Shown: positions 36,552 to 49,052, counted from the first letter of the stretch. The stretch is DNA of 64,000 nt from Absidia repens (GCA_002105175.1 MCGE01000001.1:62001-126000); one strand, 5' to 3'. Numbers and translations: made by a program. Notes: generated by a model from the letters alone, not told the origin.

Positions 36552-37300
36552 AAGAAGAAAATATTGGACTTTAGCTCGATTTTGCAGGCTGTAAAGCCAG
36601 GTGGGTTAACGTACCTCCAAATTTTTTTTGGCAGTATGTGAATTCAACCGCCGCCGCCAGCCTGCATTGTTTGTCGAGAAAAAAAAAAGGGGGGGAGGGC
36701 ACCGAGAAAAAAAAAAATAGAAATCAACGGGAATGAGCCAGCTTCTCTTCACTGTTTTGGGCTCGTTGTGGACCTGATGGCTTTGGCTGTCAGTTAGGAC
36801 TAGTTAGAAGGGTTTTAGAAAAGCAATTACAAGATGCATGGGGAAACCTTTCAATTTCACTCTAGGATTTTGGGGGGGGATGTCTTGATTAGCTTAGTTT
36901 GTATCTTTTCTTCAATAGAACATATGTTTGCTTCAATAAAACATGTCTCTGCTTCAATAAAACTTGCCTTTGCTTTGAAAAATGTGTGTGTGCTTCAATG
37001 ATGTGTGTTTAAACTTCATTAGAAGTTTGCAGATCCCTTTTAAAGATCCCTTTTTTCTTTTACATCGTTCCTTCTTCTACACCATTCTTCCAGACTAGTA
37101 CTTCTCTTAACTCCTATTAGTGGCCTCTATTTACATCTTTTTTCCCTTTAGTATAGTATTGACTATCATGATTCAATAAAAGTTTTTTATTTTGCAATGA
37201 ACAATGGATGACAAAGCTATTCTACTGTGGTAAGCTATTGTACATACTACTGTATTCTATTGCGGCAGACTATTCTATTGCGGTAGGCTATTCTACAGAC
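36552..37300 (+). repeat. Dispersed repeat family, copy E, second unit of the tandem duplication
   Basis: Near-copy of 35342-36110 shifted by about 1,190-1,210 bp, including the CAACCGCCGCCGCCAGCC block (36646), the core (36800-36880) and the CTATTGCGG short repeats (37250-37290). A few substitutions and small indels separate the copies, so the duplication looks recent. Confidence 0.85.
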
Positions 37301-37673
37301 TTGATTCAGGACAGCGAAATAAAAGAAGCAGCATGATAGTGTGAAACACAATCTTGCTATTGTTTACTATGTCTACCGTATTTGTTTTTATTAGTCCTTT
37401 GAAATATGCCCCTTTGGTTTTGCATCCTGGTTTTTTTTTTTTTTTTTTTCATACTCCCTATGGTGGCCACAGCGTATATTATTATGGTATGGGTAAAAGT
37501 GGATGCTTGGGAGGTGGTGGTTGAGCCATTAACACAAAAAGATTGGAATATTTTTTTGACAATGTATCCAAATTTCAATTTGATGCTAGCTAAAGCAACA
37601 TTATTTTCAACTTGGGCGCATCCTGCACAAGAGTCTTGTCAGAGGGATCCAAAAAAGACACACGAACACACCG

Positions 37674-37726
37674 TTTCAAAACCCGCCCACGTGGACCTTT
37701 ATTTACGTACCGTCTCTCTTTCTTTT

Positions 37727-37768
<42 letters not shown>

Positions 37769-38690
37769 CATCATTTAACTTCTCCGAGGTTATGGTGTCT
37801 TAGAATGCTGTTAGGATTAGTTTATAAGATTTTTCAGCTCAGGGAATACAAGATGCATGGGGAAATCCTTTCATTTTAGATTCAGGATTTCGACCCATTC
37901 TGGAGTCTTCATTAGCTTATTGTTGTGTTAGTTTGTCCATAGTGTGTATATAGTTCTGAATAAAATATGTATCTTTTTACCTACATTAATGAAACTGTCT
38001 CGTTATTCTTTCTCGTGTCTTGCACACTTGACACGGAGGGGGAGGGAGTTTACCATCATCAACCCTTTTGATTAGTGTTGACTACGGTTGTGCTTCGATA
38101 ACAGATGTCCGTTTAGTTTGTTCCATATGCTAGGCCCCATTTTAGAGTTGTACCATAGATTAGTGCTGACCATACTTCAAATCTCACGATAGTTTCCCTC
38201 CTGCTTCCTCTAATAGATCCACTGTTACAGTGAACCCTTGGCTTTTAGTTTATATATGCCAATATGCCTCAATAAAATATGCCTTTTATCGACCATATGC
38301 TGACCCATATGATAATAAATAATATTGCTGTTGTAGCTGTTTTATAAGTGTCTAACCAAAGCTGTGCATCCTATTTCATCTATTACGATCACTTCCCCCA
38401 GAGTGCCAGTGACTGAATGGTTGTCTTGGACCGCTTACTGTCATAGATGACCCATAGTTCTGCTCAACCAACCATATAAATAGCCTTTGACCATGCAGTA
38501 CATGTGGCCGCCACTATAGAGAATTTCCCCCTTCTTAATGACTTATCTATGGCTATTTTGCCACCCCTTTCCGAGAGTCCTAGTGGCTGGCCGACAGTTT
38601 AAGTCATTTTATATAAAACGTATAGCTCAGCCAGCTCTATTATTCGTATCAACTTACCTAAACTATGTCAAGTGAACCTTCATGTTTGAA
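37674..38690 (+). repeat. Dispersed repeat family, copy F
   Basis: Starts TTTCAAAACCCGCCCACGTG (37674), then a pyrimidine tract with about 37 T (37732-37768). Core at about 37800-37890 (TTAGGATTAGTTTATAAG, GATGCATGGGGAAATCC). TTCTGAATAAAATATGTATC (about 37951) and CCTCAATAAAATATG (about 38267) follow. The far end (CGACAGTTTAAGTCATTTTA, about 38590) matches copy A near 12190-12210. Non-coding. Confidence 0.75.
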
Positions 38691-38879
38691 ATTTTGTATA
38701 ATCACTCTGGCAAAAAAAAAAAAAAAAAGGTGTGTAATGGGAGTCGGGAATAGTGCAAAGTACTTCGTCGCGGTGCGGCTACCAACACAGCACGATATGG
38801 ATTCATTTATATGAGTATTGATTAAGGAAATGATCAAATCTTTGATAGTAAAGAGATCAAAGACAACCAACCAGTTCCT

Positions 38880-39645
38880 GCGGTATGAGGAGGAGAGATA
38901 GTCAAAGCTGGTAAATTATACAGCAAGTGTTTGGTAGAACACTCACAAATCAACTACAATAGCAACATTGTTTATTATCCACTGAGTCAGAGTTATTGTT
39001 AAATAAAAATGCATTTATTTCTTGAATCATACTAGTAGCTACTAAAATTAAAGACGAGGAGGAGGGCAGGGTGATTTATTGGCAAGTGATTGAATGGAAA
39101 GAGTTGTCGGGGGAAGTATGACGGAGACTAATGTGAGATTTAAAGACTGGTCACCACTAAATCTAAAGGGAAAATTATAAAATGGGATCCAATATACTGT
39201 ACTGTACAAGATATGACGAAGACTAAAGGGGCACATGCTTTTGTGAAGCATAACACGGTCAACAGTAATCAAAGGGGCGTGACGGTAGTAAAAAAGGGAT
39301 CTACTGCACAAGACATGAGAAAAGGCTATTGGGTCACTTTTCATTGAGATAAATAAAAAGACACATACTTTTATTCAAATATAGATACAGACTATGGACA
39401 AACTAACATTAAGCTAAGTTGATGAAGATTTCAAAAAGCCAACCAATGGGTGGTTCTAAATTCCTAGATCCAAAATGAAAGGGGTTCCCCATGCATCTTG
39501 TAATCCCTGAGCTCAAACCCCCCTTCTAAACTAGTCCTGAGGCTAATCTAACTCCACCAAAATCCCATAGGCGCCACAATTGTGAAAGAAAAAAAGAAAA
39601 AGAAAATAGGGGATAACAAAAAGTACGTGGGCGGAATTTGAAGTA
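38880..39645 (-). repeat. Dispersed repeat family, copy G
   Basis: Minus-strand copy facing copy F. On plus it ends with GTACGTGGGCGGAATTTG (about 39622). Its core is at about 39460-39540 (GAAAGGGGTTCCCCATGCAT, CTTCTAAACTAGTCCTGAG). It carries TTTTATTCAAATATAG (39369), the complement of the TTGAATAAAA motif. Together with copy F it forms a long, imperfect inverted arrangement. Confidence 0.75.
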
Positions 39646-39930
39646 TCTTTTTCCCTTCAAACAATGGGCTCCCACTTTTTCCTACAGCTAACATATCGCT
39701 GTATTCATTGTGAATATTTAAAAATTTGGGAATGATTGACTGTCACCTATTTCCGCTTAGAAAGCAGCGCAAGCCAAAACAAAGAAAAAGATCTGTGTAT
39801 GTATAAATTGATGTACAAAAAATAAACCCTTTTGAGTTATTTTTTTCTTCATGGTTTTTATTAAAATTGATATGAAAGAACTTTCATAAACTAGAAGAAT
39901 GAAGAGGGGAATATACAATAATCAAAGAAC

Positions 39931-40388
39931 CTATTGGTGTTCATTGTCATAGTAGCTTTCGAGTTGGTCTTCGGCTTGACGCTTGGCCTTCTGCTTGTCA
40001 ATGAAGTCCAAACCCTTGGTTTCAACACTAGAAACAAAAAAAAGTTCCATCAGCACTGGGTTATGTCCCCCTCCCCCTCCTACCAATATAACTTACAGCT
40101 TGTCCAAAGCACCACCGGCGAAACCAGCAAGGATTTGCTTGGCCTTGGCGTGTTCAACGGGCTTACCATTCTTTTCACAGTGTTCATTGTAGGCCTTAAG
40201 GGCTTGATAAGCAGCAGCACCGGCAATGACTTCGTGAGTGAGGGAACCCTTGTGTTCTTCAGAGGCGTTACTAACTTCTTCGTGGTGTTTGCCAAATAAA
40301 TCGCTGAAACCCCTATAATATAATTTTAAAAAAAAAATCGTGAGTAAAAAATGATCCCGTACAATGTCATAAAAGTTTTCACTTACAT
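39931..40388 (-). CDS. CipC-like stress/antibiotic-response protein (DUF3759)
   Basis: Minus-strand exons 40388-40387 (2 nt), 40312-40097 and 40027-39931 give 104 residues. The body matches the CipC family (HHEEVSNASEEHKGSLTHEV, IAGAAAYQALKAY, KQILAGFAGGALDKL, ETKGLDFIDKQKAKRQA). These are small cytosolic proteins of unknown biochemistry induced by stress or concanamycin in fungi. No Met codon occurs in the two large exons. The only start that fits is formed by splicing AT (40388-40387, before a perfect GTAAGT) to G at 40312, giving MGFSDLFGKHH. The start codon is thus split by a 74-nt intron. Codons are strongly biased toward C/G endings, suggesting high expression. Confidence 0.85.
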
Positions 40389-42266
40389 TTTGTATATAAA
40401 TAATTGAATAAAGTATAGAAGAAAAGAAGACGAAGGCGTTTTTCGAGCCCCTTTTATGTCTTTTCTGCCGCCATTTTTTTCGAAACAAAAATAAAATTGT
40501 CAAATAGGTGACACAAATACGCATAGTACCTGTAGCCGTCCGTTAATTGGCCAGTTTGATATATTCTCACAGAACGCGTTCATCAATTTAATGTTTTGCG
40601 TACTTTTTTTTTTCCATCTTTTTGAAACGTTTTGAGATGATATGCTTGTCATTATCAGTACTTTTTCCTAAATATATTCGAATTAAAGTTGTTTTGGTGC
40701 CAAGTATGCATTATATTTTAACAATAACATATATAAAATTTCAATACAAAAATAAAATGAAATATCGTATGTACAAGGAGTATCTGGCGGGGTTTGTAAG
40801 TAAAAAGAAGTGTGCAAACTGCCTTTTTCCCTTTTATGAAACATTTCCCGAATAAAGGTGTATTACCTCGCTTAGTGCGCCAAGCTTCATCATCATTGTA
40901 ATAATTTTTCCAGCCACAGAGAGACTAAAATGGTGAATCAGTAATCTATCTGAACCCTTTTTTGGTCTGATAATGAAAGAAAAAAGAAGAGGGTTCACCT
41001 AGTTGTAATGATATTTAACCCTTTCGGCACACAGTATTATCGCTTATACTTGTATGCTTCTATTTTGTTTTGGAATGTTTGTGATTCTTGTGTTCAAACA
41101 AAGTCTTCGGTTACCACCTGCCGCAACCTGATAAAAAAAAAAAACAATCGATTAACAATTCTCACCTTTTTTTGCACCACTAATAAAAATAGACTTTTTG
41201 ACTCGGTGCAAAAATGGATATCGACGTACATTAACGGACTTTTGTAGTCTATCGTTTTTTATGCTTTTATTTTCGCCGTGTAACAAACACTATACTATTT
41301 TTCTCTACCTATCCTTATGACCTTATGACGAATAAAATAAATAACAGCATACACACATAATCCCTATCAACCGCATGCATTATTACAACAAAACGGTATC
41401 ACCATCAGAATTCCCAAAAGACATGATAAATACACAAAGTGATTCATTATTTTTTATTGTAAACAAACTAAAAAAGCTACCACATCCACAGTTGCTTCGA
41501 CGGGATCAGTTGACTTCGGTGAATTGGCACTTTCAGACTTTGCCCATTCCATTGATAGTGATGATGGTCCCTTTGCTGGTTTCAATATAAAGTTGGTTGC
41601 ACCGAACCAAGCCTGTTGACTGGTGAGATGGTAATCATCAAACTAATACATTTGCCGTTCCAGTTCCTTTTATTCCCCCCTTTTTTTCCCTTAAAACCAA
41701 GTATCACAATTCATCGTGCTAAGGCAAACAAGATAACCCTGAGAGCCACCAATTATTTATATCTGCTGGTCGTTCATCCTTTGAAAATCACAAATAAGTT
41801 CGCGACTACAATGAGCCAAAAAAAAAAAAAAAGTCGGAAAGTCGGGTGAGAGATGCGGATGGGGCGACATACCAATCAAATCCACCGCTGAGGTTCAAAA
41901 CAGAATGCGGTAAAAATCACATAAATGCTGAAGTCAATAGAAAAAAGTACTACTGTATCAAATAACTTACAAGACACCAGAAGGCAAAAATGTGACCCAA
42001 AAAGTTAATATTACAATATAACTTGCGCTAAGGCATATTCCTATTTTGAAGTGCGTTGAGATTATTACTCACAATGATAACTATAAGCGAAACACCAACA
42101 AAATAAAATATTATTGCCGTAAAAAGAATGGCAACAAAGCTCCGCTCTTTGTGGGGTGGTGGGTCATTTTGACACCTTGAATTTCAGTCACACACTTCAG
42201 CTTTTTTTTTTTTCTTTTTTTTCTATTTTCCTCTTTTTTAAATTCTTCATTCAACTACTAGTCACC
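40389..42266. other. 1.9-kb intergenic region with isolated coding-like pieces
   Basis: Divergent region between the CipC-like gene and GLN4. Coding-like patches are: minus 40925-40866, flanked by TTTTAG and GTAATA (frame with GWKNYYNDDEAWRTKR); plus about 41460-41612, an open Ser/Thr-rich frame ending in TGA (GSVDFGELALSDFAHS); and minus about 42000-41880, with plausible splice sites. They could not be joined into one gene. A T-rich tract (42201-42240) is probably part of the GLN4 promoter. Confidence 0.35.
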
Positions 42267-45045
42267 ATGGACAGCCTTATTCCTATATTTATGAAGATTG
42301 GGTTATCCGAACAAAAAGCTAAGGATACAGCAAAAAACAAAAAATTGGCACCTACTTTGGAAAGCGTCATCGATGAAGCCAAGATACGTGAGTCTGGCTG
42401 CGACAAGGACATTGGCAATCTTTATTACAAATTGGCGTCTACTATCACCAACGAAGCTCAACCTCATCGTGCTTTTATTGTCAACAAAATTACAAATGGG
42501 GATTTGAAAACAACTGATCAAGTGGCGGGTAAGGATTAAAAGAAATTGGACTGAACCATGTGTTAACATCATTCTCTTCATTTGTTGTCATTAGCCGCTA
42601 TCAAGTTTGTGGAAGAATTAGACACCATCGATGAACCCGCCTTTGATGAAGCTTCTGGAGTTGGTAAGTATATGGCGGTTAGAGAAAAGAAGGTGGGATG
42701 GGTGGGTGACGGCAATGGGACGACTGTCGCCTGGTTCTAGGAGAAAGGCAGCCACCCATTTTTGTCCTTTGTAGATAAAATGACTCATTCTTATCTTTTT
42801 GTGTTGTTATCTTCCAAAATAGGGATTGTGACGACAGCTGATGATATCAAACAAGCGGTGGCGGCATACATTGAAACCAACAAGGACAACATTGTGACCA
42901 ACCGATACAAGACTCTCGGACCTTCTTTAGCGGCTGCTCGCAAATTGCCAAGTCTGAAATGGGCTGATGGTGGATTGACAAAGACTGAAATGGAAGCTCA
43001 ATATTTGGCGTTGATTGGACCCAAGGATGAACGTGATGTACCTCAAAAGAAGAAGAAAGAACCCAAGGCGAAAAAGGAAGCTGCTTCTCCTACTGCTGGC
43101 ACTGCTTCTCCTACGACTACCATTGCTGCTACTGCTGGTGAAGAAAAACAAGATCCTACCAAAATGTTCTTTGAAGGTGAACTGGCCAAATTACACAAAC
43201 CTGGGGGTAACAAACAAATCAAACCTGAGCTTATGGAACAACATCTGAAGACAACTGGCGGCAAAGTGATGACTCGATTCCCTCCTGAGCCCAACGGTTA
43301 TCTCCATATTGGCCATGCAAAGGCGATAAATGTCAGTTTTGGTTATGCGAAGGCTTACGATGGTCTGTGCTATCTCCGGTACGATGACACCAACCCTGAA
43401 GCCGAAGAAGAAAAATACTTTACGTCGATCTTGGATACAGTGCGCTGGCTTGGCTTTGAACCTTGGAAGATCACCTACTCAAGCGACTATTTCCAACAAC
43501 TGTACGACTTGGCCATTCAACTGATCAAAAGTGGACATGCATATACCTGTCAATGTACCGGCGAAGAAATTCATGCTGCGCGTGGTGGGGATGAAGGCGG
43601 ACCTCGTGTGGCCTGTGTGCATCGGGAACGACCTCTCGAAGAATCGTTGGATCAATTTATTAAGATGGGCGAAGGGCGTTACAAGGAAGGTGAAATCACG
43701 CTACGTATGAAGATGGATCTTGAAAATGGCAACCCTCAATTCTGGGATCTGATCGCTTACCGTGTGTTGTATACGCCGCATCACCGCACAGGTTCCACAT
43801 GGTGTATCTATCCTACTTACGACTATACCCATTGCTTGGTCGATTCCTTTGAAAACATCACTCATTCGCTTTGTACTACCGAATTCAGACAATCGCGTGA
43901 AAGCTACTATTGGTTGGTGGATGCACTTCAAGTCTATAAACCAGTACAATGGGAATATGGACGACTCAATGTGACAGGAACAATCATGTCGAAACGGAAA
44001 ATACTCAATATGGTGAATATGGGACATGTCCATGACTGGTAATGAAGAAAAAAAAAATGGGGAGGGAGGGGGATCCCAGTGATGAATTGAATCGCTAATT
44101 GTTGGATGTGTTTTTTTTTATTTTTTTATTTTTTTTTATTTTGTTTTCCTGGGTAGGGATGATCCTCGACTTTATACACTTGTTGGTATTCGACGACGTG
44201 GTGTACCTCCTCAAGCGATCAACAACTTCGTGCTGGAATTGGGTGTGACAACCAACAAGACGGTGATTGATGTTGTGCGATTTGATGCCAAGACCCGTGA
44301 ATACCTCGACAACACCACCCCAAGATTGATGGCCATTACAGATCCTCTCAAGGTGGTATTAAAGAATTTGCCTGACGATTACATTGAACAAGTGGTGGTG
44401 CCCAACAAGCCGCGGGATCCCAGTATGGGCGAAGTCACAGTACCATTTACCAAGGTGTTGTATATCGATCGCTCAGACTTCCGTGAACAAGCTTCCAAGG
44501 ACTTTTACCGGTTGGCGCCTGGCAAGTCGGTTGGATTATTGCATTTGAAGCATCCCATTCATATTGTGGATATCAAGAAGGACGAACAAGGCCAAGTGCA
44601 GGAGCTGGTGTGTGAATACGAAAACGACGTGGCATTCAAGAAACCCAAGACGTACATCCACTGGATCGCCGACTCACCTGCCCACAACTCACCTGTTCAA
44701 CTAGACGAAGTACGATTATACCAAGCTCTCTTTAAACACGACAATCCCGACCGTGCCGAAGGAGGCTACCTCAAGGACATCAACGAAAATTCTTTGGAAA
44801 TTGTGAAGGGTGCCATTGCTAACGTAGGAATCTACGATCATATTGCGGACTGGATCAGAAAGACAGGCGGCGCGGACAAGGAAAGTATGCGATGGCAATT
44901 TGTACGTACCGGTTACTTTTGTTTGGATTGGGACACTGAAATCGACATGGAACTGGCGAACCAAGGCAGGATCAAGGACGCTGTGCGACGCTTGGTGGTC
45001 AATCGCACTGTGACTTTAAAGGAAGATACTGGAAAATCGTCTTGA
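42267..45045 (+). CDS. GLN4: Glutaminyl-tRNA synthetase, cytosolic
   Basis: Charges tRNA-Gln with glutamine in the cytosol (class Ib enzyme). Four exons, 42267-42528, 42595-42663, 42823-44038 and 44157-45045, in frame, 811 residues, as expected for the eukaryotic enzyme with its N-terminal appended domain (residues about 1-215, with a Lys/Ala linker QKKKKEPKAKKEA). The HIGH motif is FPPEPNGYLHIGHAKA and the KMSKS motif is VTGTIMSKRK, both intact. LRYDDTNPEAEEE, STWCIYPTYDYTHCLVDSFE and CTTEFRQSRESY are canonical. The C-terminal anticodon-binding beta barrels follow (EVTVPFTKVLYIDRSDF). Codon bias is strong. A T-rich tract lies directly upstream. Confidence 0.97.
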
Positions 45046-45581
45046 CGCATCCTGTATTAGTTAGTTTTTTAGTATCTTTTTAGCTGACATTTGTGTTTTT
45101 AGATAGTCAATTTAGATCATGATGAAAATAAAAAAGGTCTTTTGCAATTTAGTTTTTATTTTAATTGGGGGAATTATGGCATATGCAACTTTGTTTTGGT
45201 GCGACGTTGTACGTAGATCGGGGGGACAAAAAAAAATAAAAGGGAATGAATTTCATTTTTTATTTTATCAACCAGTGACAAAAAAATAAAAAAAGAAGTA
45301 AGGGGATGATCGCTAATTAAGCAAGTCTAAGGAGAATGTGGGTACAGTATAGGACTAATCAATATGGTAATGTAAATATAGACAGACTTGGTCTCCAATA
45401 TATGGTGATTCTATGATTCTATAAACAAATTCTAAAAAAGTGATAATAAGTGATGATGATACTACTATAAGTGGTCATGATAGAGAGAGAGAAGAAAAAA
45501 AAAAAAAAAAAAAAAGAGAAGAGAAGGGGCAAGGAGTGAAGGGAATGAATAAGGGTAGGGGGGGTAAAGAAGAAAATCAAA
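45046..45581. other. Convergent 3' intergenic region
   Basis: Between GLN4 (+) and the zinc-ribbon gene (-). Contains GAAAATAAAAAAGG (about 45123), a plausible 3' signal for GLN4, and a 22-base A run (45495-45516). No gene was seen. Confidence 0.45.
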
Positions 45582-46030
45582 TCAATAATGACACGAGGAG
45601 ATAGAATGGGCGGTTTTGGGGCTATAGCTCATATTATAATCGTCACAGGAAGAGGGTAGACTTGTATAGCTGGTAGTCGTAGTAAGATATCGTTGAAGAC
45701 TGGCCATGGATGATTCCGTCGGTAATTCAGCATTTTTCCAATGACATTCCGTACATTCATAACGAACAGAGTTGGAGTCTTTGATGCGTCGGTTGAGTAG
45801 AATAAATTGCCGCTCGGATCGAGTAAGCTGTACAGATGATTGGTGTTTACATTGTGGACATGGATGGGATACATTTTCTAGTGATATCTTACGCCCTGAT
45901 TTACTGGCTACATAGTACAAATACAAAAAATAATAACAAATTCAAATGAGTACGCCAAACATATGTATATCACTGTCGTATTGATGACTCCCTTACCAAA
46001 TATAAAGGTATTCGTGGTCATTTTGGACAT
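45582..46030 (-). CDS. Small zinc-ribbon protein
   Basis: Two minus-strand exons, 46030-45997 and 45907-45582, 119 residues. Two CxxC pairs (HPCPQCKH and YECTECHW) about 38 residues apart flank a mixed segment (TRSERQFILLNRRIKD), as in the zinc-ribbon-15 type of small fungal proteins. The N-terminus is MSKMTTNTFIFG, with a second Met at position 4 as an alternative start. A Ser/Thr/Tyr-rich tail follows the ribbon. Biochemical role is unknown, and zinc binding is inferred from the cysteines. Confidence 0.68.
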
Positions 46031-47322
46031 GTATATAATAAAATAAAATGGAAGTAAGGTAAAGGAAAGACAAAGAAAGGAAGTAAAGAAAAAAGAGAGA
46101 AGGGGAAGGAACTAAAAAGGTGAGATGGCAAATTTTTTTCTTTTTGATTAAAAGTCAGCAAGGGAACAATAAAAATCCAAATTTAGATTAGCGGGGCTTT
46201 TTGCCACGTTTTTAGCCCATGGGGATCAAGGACGCCCTTTGAGGCAGAAATATGACTGGGTATGTTTTGTATTCATCTAAGACAAAAGTACTTGTCTCCA
46301 TTCGCGGTGCTCGGTCCAAAAAACTCCATTTCAATCCGTAAAAAAAAAAGTTACCATAAACATACCTGACTGTTGTCCAGCACTCTATTTTTATTTTTTT
46401 ATGTCACTAGTACCCCACCCCACAAAACTTCTGATTTGCCTCCCTCTCCTTGATTTCGTCAACTTTGGATAACCTCAAAGGCCTTGGTCTATGTATAAAT
46501 AGACGGTCCTTAACTCCAGGATTTTCGTCTAATACAAATGCAAAAATAGGTGATGGCTTGAGCAAGTTTTAAATGACCGACGAACCAATAGTATCAGATA
46601 TTTGATTTATAGAGCCCCTCCCTCCTTATCATTTTAATTATTCAGGGCAGACCCCCCCAAAAAAAAAGAGCACGTTCCCTGTCGGGGGTATAAAAAGTCA
46701 CTACAGTAAATGAATGTGAGATCATAAAATAGCAATTCAGTCGATAGGATAATGACTCTGGGAACTGATGCACCATTTATGCATTAAAAAATAAAGGGCC
46801 CTGGATAATGAATGCCTCCAAAAATAGAAACCCATAAAAATATGTACAGGCTAGTTAATCTACAGAGCACAAAATGCTTTGTGCATGCAAGATTACACGA
46901 TGAGTTGTACTACTATACTGTACACATGTATGTGTATGTATTGTAGTTTATATGAAGTACGTATGTTTCTTGTTTCATATCAATGATAGATAGAATGTCA
47001 GGTCTCGCATTTAGTAAAAAGTCACTTGTTTGTATATACTGTTAATAGTAAAGCCCTCCGTGGCAAAAGAAAGTCAAACATCTTGTCTCCTTTGATTAGC
47101 TTGAGCTAATGTATTAGTGTTGTTTTTGTGATAATAATAATAATAATAAATATATGGCATGTCAATCATTTATTTCGGTTTCCATGTTTTCTTTTTATTT
47201 GTACATGGTTAAATTTATCAATGTGAGTGGTTTCCAATTATCATCTAATTGGGCGTGGAGACAGCAGGAAGAAATTTTATGCATGTCAGGTGCATCACAA
47301 AATGGTTGCCGCTGCGTTTAAA

Positions 47323-47365
<43 letters not shown>

Positions 47366-47585
47366 GGGTAATACCCCTTTATCTTATAAACCCCTCTTTT
47401 TTTCATATTTCAATATTCTCCGTCCCTTTTTTTCTTCTCTCTCTTTCTTTTATCCCATTATCCCTTCCTCTTTTGTGTCCTTCTTTCTTTATTGTTAATT
47501 TTGTTTTATTTTTGTATCTGTATACGTATCTTTACAAGGTGTTGATTCTTTTGCTTCATCTTGTTTACTTCGGCAGTTGATATAA
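46031..47585. promoter_or_regulatory. 1.55-kb intergenic region, divergent promoters
   Basis: Between the zinc-ribbon gene (-) and the next gene (+). Contains (ATA)n at 47131-47152 and a 37-base T run (47326-47362) followed by C/T-rich DNA up to the start codon. No coding structure was found. Confidence 0.45.
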
Positions 47586-48974
47586 ATGGCAAATAATTTA
47601 CACGGAATATCCTTCGATCGCACCTCAACGACATCATCAAAAAGATCTCAAGGTCCATTCCTAAATAAAATCAAGTCCAGTCTGGTCAAATTCATCAAGA
47701 GACGACGACATTCCCCCATCGTTGATTCCTTCAGACCCACCAAACATCAGTACTCACCAACACGACAAGCCAGTTTCTCTGACAACAGTGAGCATAGCCA
47801 AAGCGATGACGACTACAACAATGACAGTGAAGACGATCTAGATAGCAGTAGCGACAATAGAACCAACAATGAACTTCAGCAAAGTATATATTCGAAAGAC
47901 GACGATGTTGAAAGACTTCGGTACAACAAAGCGACCTGTTATCAGCACCAACACAACCAACCACAAACTACTGTATCCATCTTATCACCACCGCCAACCA
48001 TCCTTGTTAAACGATCATCAACTCAAGCGTCAACAAATCATCGACATACCAATAGCTTACAGAACTCATTCGTCACAGCATCGTCCTCCTCTCATCATCG
48101 ATACACCAGTAGTTTGCAAAGTTCATCTATTATCTCAGTCCCTGGATCAAGCAACAGTGGAAAGCCAGCACATTATCATCATTCTCGCCACTATTCACAC
48201 ATATCATTTATGTCAGCATCCAACATGACAGTGAATTCGGAAGACTTGACTGCAAAAGAATTCGCGGACATGGCTGGGATTAGAATCATACCCGATAGTG
48301 ATGACAATGGTGATGATCAACCAGATGATACTGCAGCAACTTCAACCTTGGAAGCATCCACTGCTACATCCGCTAGTCGTAAGTAGCAACAACAAAATGC
48401 AATGATCATTACTTTCCCCTAAAAAAAAACTCAGTACATCCTTGTTGATTTCTATTCTTCTGCATTCTCTATAGTGGCACCAGCTAAACATCAACATCAG
48501 CAGCGACCGTCCTATCATTCAAATCAACCAAGCGAAGAAACTGATTGGTCGGTGATCACATCAGCATCTCAGCAAAGTCAACAAAATGGACCAGCAACAA
48601 CAAAAATATGGGATACCGGGTTTTGGAGGCAACCTTGTGCAGATAATACAGCCGAACCAATGAAAGCATCCTCAGCGCAGAAACAGCAACAATTACTACC
48701 ACTTTTACCGACCGACAGCATACCGACTTTGAAAAAACAAAGATCAGCCTTACTACAACATCGCCAAACCCTCTCTTTACCATCAACCGTAACAACAACA
48801 CCCTGTCAACATGCAAACAGTACAAACAACTGCGAGTTTCCCATCATTCATGAACTTCGACGGATACATTCTACTTCTAACAGTAGCAACTCACAACAAC
48901 AGGTCAACAGTAACACCATTGGTGACTCTTGTGTTATTCGAAAAGGACGATTTGAAATCCAATTGGAACCGTAG
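47586..48974 (+). CDS. Uncharacterised Ser/His/Gln-rich protein
   Basis: Two exons, 47586-48378 and 48475-48974, in frame, 430 residues. The N-terminal 40 residues are basic (FLNKIKSSLVKFIKRRRH), then an acidic Ser/Asp-rich block and long low-complexity stretches. Three short ordered-looking patches stand out: TAKEFADMAGIRIIPDSD (about 225-242), KIWDTGFW (about 308-315) and the C-terminal VIRKGRFEIQLEP. Patches of this kind in disordered fungal proteins often mark docking or phosphorylation motifs, but no family was recognised. No signal peptide or membrane segment. The upstream region carries the 37-T run and a long pyrimidine leader. Confidence 0.75.
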
Positions 48975-49052
48975 TGCATCCCTTTATTCCACCCTCCCAC
49001 TTTATATTTTTTTTAAAAAAAATTAGCATAGTATATTCCATCCTTTCTATAT

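Noticed and set aside
37674..39645. Full LTR retrotransposon flanked by copies F and G
   Set aside because: The copies are in opposite orientation and the 190 bp between them has no coding content, so they are not a pair of LTRs.
42762..42822. Upstream ATG extending the third GLN4 exon as a separate gene
   Set aside because: Splicing from 42663 to 42823 keeps frame and gives the expected N-terminal domain. The ATG at 42762 lies in the intron.
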